Assembly: GCA_030532305.1 (NCBI GenBank)
Contig: JAUNLJ010000018.1
Coordinates: 1-36,163 of the forward strand
From: Tissierellia bacterium
GTDB taxonomy: Bacteria > Bacillota > Clostridia > Tissierellales > Peptoniphilaceae
DNA length: 36,163 bases
Reading direction: 5' to 3'
Part shown: positions 30,429-36,163 of the stretch, in pieces
How positions within the stretch are numbered: position 1 is the stretch's first letter
How the letters are laid out: each line of letters starts with the position of its first letter
Position numbers and translations under genes: made by a program
The notes under the pieces: model-generated
The model's database searches: none
What the model was told of the DNA's origin: nothing
What the model saw: only the letters and a program-made list of their open reading frames with translations

Positions 30429-32141
30429 ATGAGACTATCAAATTATTATTTACCCACTTTAAGAGAAGTTCCAGCGGATGCGGAGATTGCCTCCCATAAG
30501 CTTATGCTAAGGGCGGCCATGATTCGCCGGTCAGCCTCTGGAATCTATGCCTATTTGCCCTTGGGCCTAAAGGTTATCCAAAAGGTGGAAAAGATTGTTA
30601 GGGAAGAGATGAACCGGGCTGGGGCCCTAGAAATCCTTATGTCGGCTATCCAACCCAAGGAGATTTGGGAAGACAGTGGCCGGTGGGATGTCTACGGGCC
30701 AGAAATGTTTAAGCTAGAAGACCGGCACGGACGGGACTTTTGCCTGGGCCCCACAGCCGAAGAATACTTTACCCACTTAATTAAGGGGGAAGTCCGGTCT
30801 TACAAGGACCTGCCCCTAAACATTTACCAAATTCAAAACAAGTACCGGGACGAAAAAAGACCCCGTTTTGGGATCAACCGGGCCCGGGAATTTTCCATGA
30901 AGGATGCCTATAGTTTTGACGTGGACCAAGAGGCCATGAAAGTGGCCTATGAAAAAATGCACCAGGCCTACATCCGGATCTTTGATCGGCTCTGTTTGGA
31001 CTACCGAATTGTAGAAGGGGATTCTGGTAGCATGGGGGGCAAGGCCTCCAACGAGTTTGTGGCCCTGGCAGAAACAGGCGAAGGGGTAGTGGTCTATACA
31101 GAAAATGGGTCCTACGCCTCTACAGACGAAAACGCCAAGGTGGCCTATGTCCTGCCCCAGGCCCAAGACCAAAAGGACCTGGAAAAAGTCCATACCCCCG
31201 GGGTGACTACCATTAAGGACCTGAGCCACTTCCTTTCTGTGGAAGAGGCCCGGTGCGCCAAGGCCGTGGACCTTTTAGTGGAGGGTAAGCCCGTCCTGGT
31301 CTTTATACCTGGAGACCGGGAGCTTAACCTAGTCAAGCTCATGTCCTTTTTAGACGTGCCTGAGCACGCCATTGAGATGATGGACGATGAGACCATCCTT
31401 TCCCTAGGTTCTCATCCAGGCTACACTGGCCCCATAGGCCTAGACCAAGACCAAGTCCAGGTCATTGTAGACAAGAGCCTAACCCAAATAGACAACCTGG
31501 TCCTAGGCGCCAATGAGGCCGACTACCACATGATTAACGCAGCCTATGGCCGGGACTTTACCGGCCAGGTGGCCGAAGACCTTCTGCTTGTCAAGGAGGG
31601 GGACCTGTCTCCTGAAGGGGAAGCCCTGCTCTTTGCCCGGGGGGTAGAAGTAGGCCACATCTTCCAGCTGGGCACCAAGTATTCCTCCGCCCTTAATGCC
31701 ACTTTCCTAGATGAAAATGGCAAGGAGCAGCATTTCTGGATGGGGTCCTATGGGGTAGGGGTTACCCGGACTGTGGCCGCCATCATAGAACAAAACTATG
31801 ACGACATGGGGATTATCTGGCCCATGCCCGTGGCCCCCTTTGAAGCCATCATCACCATTGTCAATACAAAAAAAGAAGACCAAAATGACCTGGCCTTTGA
31901 GATCTACCGTCAGCTAGAAGAGGCCGGCATCGAGGTTTTAATTGACGACCGGCCAGAAAGGGCTGGGGTCAAATTTAATGACCGGGACCTTATTGGAATC
32001 CCCCTAAGAATCACTGTAGGAAAACAGGCGGGAGGAGGCATTGTAGAGTACTCTAGCCGGAAAGAGGGAGAAAATGTAGACATGGCCTATGAAGAGGCCC
32101 TTGCCCACATTATTAAAGAAGTAAAGGCCCAAAGAAAATAA
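30429..32141 (+). CDS. proS: Prolyl-tRNA synthetase
   Basis: A 570-residue class II synthetase charging tRNA-Pro. It has the bacterial layout with an editing insertion between motifs 2 and 3. Motif 1 lies near PLGLKVIQKVEKIVREEM, motif 2 is KYRDEKRPRFGINRAREFSMKDAYSF, and motif 3 is GSYGVGVTRTVAAI. The insert (about residues 230-395) includes CAKAVDLLVEGKPVLVFIPGDRELN, the editing-domain pattern. The C-terminal anticodon-binding domain has IEVLIDDRPERAGVKFNDRDLIGIP. Length is normal. AGGAGG lies 5 bases before the ATG. No T-box leader is present. Transcription probably depends on read-through or an unseen promoter. Confidence 0.97.
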   Translation: MRLSNYYLPTLREVPADAEIASHKLMLRAAMIRRSASGIYAYLPLGLKVIQKVEKIVREEMNRAGALEILMSAIQPKEIWEDSGRWDVYGPEMFKLEDRHGRDFCLGPTAEEYFTHLIKGEVRSYKDLPLNIYQIQNKYRDEKRPRFGINRAREFSMKDAYSFDVDQEAMKVAYEKMHQAYIRIFDRLCLDYRIVEGDSGSMGGKASNEFVALAETGEGVVVYTENGSYASTDENAKVAYVLPQAQDQKDLEKVHTPGVTTIKDLSHFLSVEEARCAKAVDLLVEGKPVLVFIPGDRELNLVKLMSFLDVPEHAIEMMDDETILSLGSHPGYTGPIGLDQDQVQVIVDKSLTQIDNLVLGANEADYHMINAAYGRDFTGQVAEDLLLVKEGDLSPEGEALLFARGVEVGHIFQLGTKYSSALNATFLDENGKEQHFWMGSYGVGVTRTVAAIIEQNYDDMGIIWPMPVAPFEAIITIVNTKKEDQNDLAFEIYRQLEEAGIEVLIDDRPERAGVKFNDRDLIGIPLRITVGKQAGGGIVEYSSRKEGENVDMAYEEALAHIIKEVKAQRK

Positions 32142-32150
32142 GCCTATTAT

Positions 32151-32184
32151 AAAAAGGAGTCTGGACCAAGCCAGGCTCCTTTTT
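32151..32184 (+). terminator. Terminator of proS
   Basis: AAAAAGGAG (32151-32159) pairs with CTCCTTTTT (32176-32184), with an inner CTGG/CCAG stem. Confidence 0.92.
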
Positions 32185-32253
32185 CCGTGGGGAAGGTCTG
32201 GATCTTAACCCTTTTGTAATATATATTTAATGGCCAGGGAGGCCCCCAGCCAG

Positions 32254-32259
32254 TATAAT
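32254..32259 (+). promoter_or_regulatory. -10 box candidate of the SLH-protein gene
   Basis: TATAAT 22 bases before the TTG start, with no convincing -35. The leader would be very short. Confidence 0.45.
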
Positions 32260-32281
32260 AGTAAAGGAAGGAGGGATAATT

Positions 32282-33595
32282 TTGAAAAAATTCCAGATAA
32301 GCGCTGGCCTGTGTCTGCTCTTTTTTATCCTGTTACTTCCTGTCCAAGGAGTCTTTGCCCAAGGGGACATCCTCATAGATTGGAAGCAACCGGCCTTAAA
32401 GGAGGCCCAGGAAGGCGACAGCTTTAGCTACAAGCTGGATATTTATTTACCGGCCAATACAGATAAAAGATTATTAGAACTCAATTTAACCTTAAGATTT
32501 GATGATAAATTAGATGTTAAAGACTACAGGCTAGAAGGGGCCAATCTCCAGGAAGGGGACTACAAGATCCTCCATTCCGTTAACCAAACCAATGGAAAGA
32601 ATTTTATTTCCCTAAGCATCCATGACTTGACTAGCCTAGCTGGGGACAAGGACCTATCCCTGGTGGTAGACACGGTGGTTAAGCCTGGAAAGTTTAATGT
32701 GACCCGGTTTGAAAATGACTATGTTTTAAGCTACCTAGATAGTAACCAAAAGCCCTACCATGAACAAAAGGTAGTAGAGACCCTTCCTGGTCCTGGGTCT
32801 GAAGGAGACCTGCCAGAGCCTGGCCAAGGGACCTACACCCGGGCCATGCTCCAGGACTATGTCAATGCAGCCTTTAGCCTAGACAGGAGAAGGTTAAGTC
32901 AAGAAGAGGCCTACCGGATTGATGCGGCCCTCTATTTGGGACGGTTTTACCTGGTTAAGAGTGACCTAAGCCAGGGGGAAATCCAAAGGGCCATCCAAGA
33001 GCTAAGCCAGGCCATGGATGCCGTTCGACCAGCCTATTTAAAGGGCTATCCTGATGGCACCTTCCGGCCTAAGCATTCCATGACCCGGGCGGAGGTGGCC
33101 TCCATGTTTGCCCGAGTGATGAATGGTGGAGAGGTTCCCTCTGGGTCTTCCTCCTTTAGGGACGTGCCCCGGGGCTCCTGGTATGACGGGGCTGTGGCCT
33201 ATATGGAAGAAAGTCAACTGGTAAGAGGTTATGAAGATGGGACCTACCGGCCCAACAAGACCATTAGCCGGGCTGAGTTTGCCTCTATTGTTGTGAAATT
33301 TAGCAAACTTAGCTCCCAGGCAGGGGCTAAAACCTTCAAGGACGTTCCCCAGGGCCACTGGGCTGCAGGAAATATTGCCAAGGTGACGGCAGCCGGCCTT
33401 ATGGAGGGACGATCTGAAGGGGTCTTTGCCCCCAACGACCAGATCACCCGTCAAGAGGTGGCCACGGTCATGAACAAGATCCTCTATAGGCAGCCCAACG
33501 AGGCCTTCTTGAGAAAGTATGCTGAAAATCCCTTTACAGACCTGTCCGAAGAGGCCTGGTCCTACACCAATATTTTAGAAGCAGCTGGACAGTAA
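32282..33595 (+). CDS. Secreted S-layer-homology (SLH) domain protein
   Basis: A 437-residue exported wall-associated protein. It starts with TTG, 6 bases after a strong GGAGGG site. A signal peptide of about 27 residues ends VFA-Q. Residues about 28-165 form a beta-rich domain I do not recognise, followed by a Pro/Gly linker and a helical segment (about 185-245) like the FIVAR-type repeats. Three SLH repeats complete the protein, marked by LKGYPDGTFRPKHSMTRAE, VRGYEDGTYRPNKTISRAE and the divergent MEGRSEGVFAPNDQITRQE. SLH repeats attach proteins to pyruvylated wall polymers, so an S-layer-type envelope is likely. The first domain could bind sugar or protein, but nothing shows which. Confidence 0.9.
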   Translation: MKKFQISAGLCLLFFILLLPVQGVFAQGDILIDWKQPALKEAQEGDSFSYKLDIYLPANTDKRLLELNLTLRFDDKLDVKDYRLEGANLQEGDYKILHSVNQTNGKNFISLSIHDLTSLAGDKDLSLVVDTVVKPGKFNVTRFENDYVLSYLDSNQKPYHEQKVVETLPGPGSEGDLPEPGQGTYTRAMLQDYVNAAFSLDRRRLSQEEAYRIDAALYLGRFYLVKSDLSQGEIQRAIQELSQAMDAVRPAYLKGYPDGTFRPKHSMTRAEVASMFARVMNGGEVPSGSSSFRDVPRGSWYDGAVAYMEESQLVRGYEDGTYRPNKTISRAEFASIVVKFSKLSSQAGAKTFKDVPQGHWAAGNIAKVTAAGLMEGRSEGVFAPNDQITRQEVATVMNKILYRQPNEAFLRKYAENPFTDLSEEAWSYTNILEAAGQ

Positions 33596-33607
33596 ATAAG
33601 TCCCTAT

Positions 33608-33645
33608 AAAACCCTAAGGGCCAAAAACTTGGCCCTGGGGTTTTT
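33608..33645 (+). terminator. Terminator of the SLH-protein gene
   Basis: A nested stem: AAAACC with GGTTTT outside and GGGCCAA with TTGGCCC inside, followed by T residues. A third dyad, GGCTGGG/CCCAGCC (33654-33677), follows without a T-run on this strand. Confidence 0.9.
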
Positions 33646-33699
33646 CCTTTTAGGGCTGGGGTAAAAAAAGCCCAGCCTAGCCTAAAGATGCCAAGATAA

Positions 33700-33724
33700 G
33701 AGGCCCCAGGGGGCTTTTTATTTT
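33700..33724 (+). terminator. Second terminator-like hairpin before the PHP gene
   Basis: GCCC (33703-33706) pairs with GGGC (33711-33714) and is followed by a T-rich run. The stem is short. Confidence 0.55.
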
Positions 33725-33764
33725 GAGAAAAGTCGGTCTGGGCCTACTGCCTGGCCGGTCCTTG

Positions 33765-33773
33765 TGATATAAT
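33765..33773 (+). promoter_or_regulatory. Extended -10 promoter of the PHP-gltX operon
   Basis: TGATATAAT is a full extended -10 match and is the same word as at the CAP-domain gene. It lies 35 bases before the PHP gene start. Confidence 0.72.
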
Positions 33774-33808
33774 AGAAAAGATAGATAAAAGAAGGGAGGA
33801 CAAGGAAA

Positions 33809-34531
33809 ATGAAAAATTTATTAGATCTTCATACCCATACCTTAGCCTCTGGTCATGCCTATTCTACCCTCAAAGAAAACATCCAGGGGGCCAAAGAAAA
33901 GGGTCTGGCGATTTTAGGGACTTCAGACCACGCCAAGGCTATGCCAGGGGTGACCTCCAATGCCTTTTTTTCCTACTACGATGCCCTGCCCAGGCACTTG
34001 GAAGGAGTGACCCTTCTTTGTGGGGTAGAGGCCAATATTATAGACTACCAAGGGAGCTTGGATATAGACCTGGACAAGCGGAAGGTGGACTTTGCCATTG
34101 TCAGCCTCCACATGCCCTGCATCCTTCCAGGCAGCCGGGAGGAAAACACCCAGGCCCTTATAGGAGCCCTTTCCCATGACCGGGTCAAAATTGTAGGCCA
34201 TCCTGATGATTCCTATTTTCCCCTAGACTATGACCGTCTGGTCCCTGTCCTGGTAGAGCGAGGAATTTATGCAGAGGTCAACAACTCTTCCTTAAAGGAA
34301 GGCAGCCCCAGGAAGGATAGTTTAAAGAACCTAAGGACCCTCCTAAGTCTTGGAAGGGACCAGGGACTTAAGATTGTGATGAATTCCGATGCCCACTTCT
34401 ACACGGAAGTAGGCAATATTGAAGGGAGCCAGGCCCTAGTGGAGGCCATGGACTATCCCAAGGACCTTATTTTAAACTACAGCCAGTCGGTTCAAGAGGT
34501 TTTAGATAAATTAGGCATAAGAGATAAGTAA
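33809..34531 (+). CDS. PHP-domain phosphoesterase (YcdX-like)
   Basis: A 240-residue metal-dependent hydrolase. The PHP metal-ligand motifs are complete: LLDLHTHT (HxH), GTSDHAKAMPG, CGVEANI, SLHMP, VGHPDD and MNSDAHF. The length and the DHAKAMPG segment fit the YcdX group of phosphatases and not histidinol phosphatase. The physiological substrate is unknown. GGGAGG lies upstream of the ATG. The gene ends 12 bases before gltX and shares its promoter, but no functional link to tRNA charging is evident. Confidence 0.9.
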   Translation: MKNLLDLHTHTLASGHAYSTLKENIQGAKEKGLAILGTSDHAKAMPGVTSNAFFSYYDALPRHLEGVTLLCGVEANIIDYQGSLDIDLDKRKVDFAIVSLHMPCILPGSREENTQALIGALSHDRVKIVGHPDDSYFPLDYDRLVPVLVERGIYAEVNNSSLKEGSPRKDSLKNLRTLLSLGRDQGLKIVMNSDAHFYTEVGNIEGSQALVEAMDYPKDLILNYSQSVQEVLDKLGIRDK

Positions 34532-34543
34532 AAGGAGACAAAG

Positions 34544-36022
34544 ATGACTAGCCAAGTAAGAGTACGTTTTGCCCCAAGCCCCACAGGCTACCTCCATATT
34601 GGGGGCCTAAGGACAGCCCTGTATAACTATCTATACGCCCGTCAACAGGGGGGTAAATTTATCCTAAGAATTGAGGACACCGACCAGTCCCGTTTTGTGG
34701 AAGGGGCCATGGAAAACCTAGTAGAAAACCTAGAGTGGGCCGGCATAGAAATTGATGAAGGGGTCACCCTAAAAGATGGGCAAATTACCCAAGTGGGAGA
34801 CAGGGGGCCCTATATCCAGTCCCAAAGGCTGGACATCTATAAAAAGTATGTAGACCAGCTTTTAGACTCTGGCCATGCCTACTACTGTTTCTGTAGCAAG
34901 GACCGGTTAGACAAGTTAAGAGAAGAACAAAAAATCAAGGGGCAGGTTCCCCGTTATGACGGCCTTTGCCGGAATATCCCCCGGGAAGAAGCAGAAAAAC
35001 GGATTGCTGCTGGAGAAGACTATGTCATCCGCCTAAAGCTCCCCATTGATGAGGATATTACCTTCCACGATGAAGTCCGGGGAGACATCACCATCAACTC
35101 CAACGAATCTGACGACCAAGTCCTTGTTAAGAGCGATGGCTTCCCCACCTACCACCTGGCCGTGGTGGTAGACGACCACCTCATGGGGGTAACCCACATT
35201 GTCAGGGGGGAAGAGTGGCTTTCCTCCACCCCCAAGCACCTGATCCTCTATCGGGCCCTAGGCTGGGATATTCCCACCTATGTCCACCTACCTGGGGTTT
35301 TAAATGAAGACCATAAGAAACTGTCCAAACGCCAAGGGGACGTTAGTGTGGAAGACTTTAGGGGACATGGTTACCTGGCCAAGGGTCTAGTCAACTACCT
35401 GGCCCTAGTGGGCTGGAGCCCCGACTCCAACCAAGAAATTTTTGATATGGATAGCCTGATTGAGGCCTTTAGTTTTGACCGGGTGGCCAAGACCGGAGGG
35501 GTCTTTGACAAGAAGAAACTAGACTGGGTTAACGCCCACCACATTAAGGACCTAAGCCTAGAAGACCTGGCCCAGCTCTCCCTGCCCTATATGGAAGAGG
35601 CCGGCCTTTTAAAAGAAGAGGAGGCCAAGGCCCATTGGGACAAGTACCTGGTCCTTATGAAGACCATCCAGGATGGCCTCTCCCGTTTAGAAGAGATTCC
35701 TGGCCAAGTGGCCTTCCTCTTTGAAGAGCCCAGCCTTGATAAAGAGGCCAAGGAAGTCCTAGAAAACCCCTGCCTGCCCCAAATTATAGAGGCCCTAAGA
35801 AAAGTCCTAGAGCCCATGGAAGAGCTGAGCCTGGAAGAGGCCGGCGGCCTAATGAAAAAAGTCCAAAAGGAATCTGGCTGCAAGGGGAAAAACCTCTATA
35901 TGCCAGCCCGGGTGGCCTTAACAGGCCAAGTCCACGGACCTGAGCTTTCTAACATCCTCTACCTTCTAGGTAAGGACAAGATCCTAAGCCGTCTAGACCA
36001 GGTGGAAGAAAACTTAAAATAA
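34544..36022 (+). CDS. gltX: Glutamyl-tRNA synthetase
   Basis: A 492-residue class I synthetase charging tRNA-Glu. The HIGH motif is in RFAPSPTGYLHIGGLRTALYNYL (about residues 7-29) and the KMSKS motif is the variant HKKLSKRQGD (about residue 260). The bacterial GluRS segments RIEDTDQSR, YYCFCS and DDHLMGVTHIVRGEEWLSSTP are all present, with a helical anticodon-binding C-terminus. The enzyme may be discriminating or may also charge tRNA-Gln, since most Firmicutes use the amidotransferase route. No GlnRS or gatCAB genes are in the window to decide this. AAAGGAG lies 7 bases before the ATG. Confidence 0.97.
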   Translation: MTSQVRVRFAPSPTGYLHIGGLRTALYNYLYARQQGGKFILRIEDTDQSRFVEGAMENLVENLEWAGIEIDEGVTLKDGQITQVGDRGPYIQSQRLDIYKKYVDQLLDSGHAYYCFCSKDRLDKLREEQKIKGQVPRYDGLCRNIPREEAEKRIAAGEDYVIRLKLPIDEDITFHDEVRGDITINSNESDDQVLVKSDGFPTYHLAVVVDDHLMGVTHIVRGEEWLSSTPKHLILYRALGWDIPTYVHLPGVLNEDHKKLSKRQGDVSVEDFRGHGYLAKGLVNYLALVGWSPDSNQEIFDMDSLIEAFSFDRVAKTGGVFDKKKLDWVNAHHIKDLSLEDLAQLSLPYMEEAGLLKEEEAKAHWDKYLVLMKTIQDGLSRLEEIPGQVAFLFEEPSLDKEAKEVLENPCLPQIIEALRKVLEPMEELSLEEAGGLMKKVQKESGCKGKNLYMPARVALTGQVHGPELSNILYLLGKDKILSRLDQVEENLK

Positions 36023-36031
36023 GTAAGATAA

Positions 36032-36056
36032 AAAAAGGACCCAGGGGGTCCTTTTT
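36032..36056 (+). terminator. Terminator of gltX
   Basis: AAAAAGGACCC (36032-36042) pairs with GGGTCCTTTTT (36046-36056). Confidence 0.9.
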
Positions 36057-36064
36057 CCTTGCCT

Positions 36065-36097
36065 AAAAAACCAGGACCTAGCCGGTCTAGGTCCTGG
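36065..36097 (-). terminator. Terminator for a minus-strand gene beyond the window
   Basis: A perfect 11-bp stem, CCAGGACCTAG (36071-36081) with CTAGGTCCTGG (36087-36097). On the minus strand six T residues follow (36065-36070), so a convergent gene probably ends just past the window. Confidence 0.85.
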
Positions 36098-36163
36098 GGC
36101 TTATTTTCTAGGCTCTTTGTCAAATAGTGTTGATAAAGAAAAACAATAACCCACAGAAGACTC

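Noticed and set aside
33654-33677. A third terminator, GGCTGGG/CCCAGCC
   Set aside because: The A-run lies in the loop and no T-run follows the stem on either strand, so I do not call it a terminator.
1-36163. CRISPR arrays, tRNA or rRNA genes, insertion sequences or prophage genes
   Set aside because: I found no regularly spaced repeats, cloverleaf sequences, transposase or phage-like genes. The only repeat element is the one at 21888-22028.

Overview
The window reads as the chromosome of a Gram-positive anaerobe of the Firmicutes (Clostridia/Tissierellia). The evidence is strong AGGAGG ribosome sites, YtrA-type GntR and LacI regulators, lipoproteins, an S-layer-homology protein, [FeFe]-hydrogenase maturases and a partial TCA pathway. 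Base composition looks fairly balanced for this group, with many AGG and GGG codons. A member of the Peptoniphilaceae is a plausible but unproven guess. I see no phage, IS element, CRISPR array, tRNA or rRNA. The 34 protein genes are densely packed in operons.

Layout. 85-1904 (minus): a YtrA-type regulator with a two-gene ABC transporter. 2161-3285 (plus): a secreted CAP-domain protein. 3500-9573 (plus): a six-gene operon for 5-oxoproline (pyroglutamate) use, pxpA, an NRAMP-like transporter, pxpB, pxpC fused to a biotin carrier domain, a second carrier-like protein without the biotin lysine, and biotin carboxylase. 9658-13507 (minus): [FeFe]-hydrogenase maturation genes (TM1266-family regulator, hydE, hydG, hydF), without a hydrogenase structural gene. 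13659-17954 (minus): aconitase, isocitrate dehydrogenase and citrate synthase, the oxidative arm leading to 2-oxoglutarate. 18171-21886 (plus): a YtxH/DUF948-like envelope pair, a lipid kinase, a LacI regulator and a DUF4298 protein. 22127-28292 (plus): a PhnD-C-E-E phosphonate/phosphate-type ABC importer, a 5'-nucleotidase-family enzyme without a signal peptide, and a second LacI regulator. 28362-36022 (plus): peptidase T, an FMN-binding lipoprotein, proS, an SLH-domain protein, a PHP phosphoesterase and gltX.

How they fit together. Several blocks converge on glutamate: oxoprolinase yields glutamate, the citrate-to-2-oxoglutarate arm supplies its carbon skeleton, and peptidase T, ProS and GltX release or use amino acids. 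The hydrogenase maturation operon lies directly behind the TCA arm on the same strand, and a terminator hairpin sits just before its first gene.

The most unusual points are: the pairing of oxoprolinase with a complete biotin carboxylase/carrier set, including a carrier paralogue whose biotin lysine is replaced by glycine; an NRAMP-like transporter without the metal-binding motif; a roughly 140-nt inverted-repeat, multi-hairpin element before the phn operon; and a terminator in the leader of the hydrogenase maturation operon.
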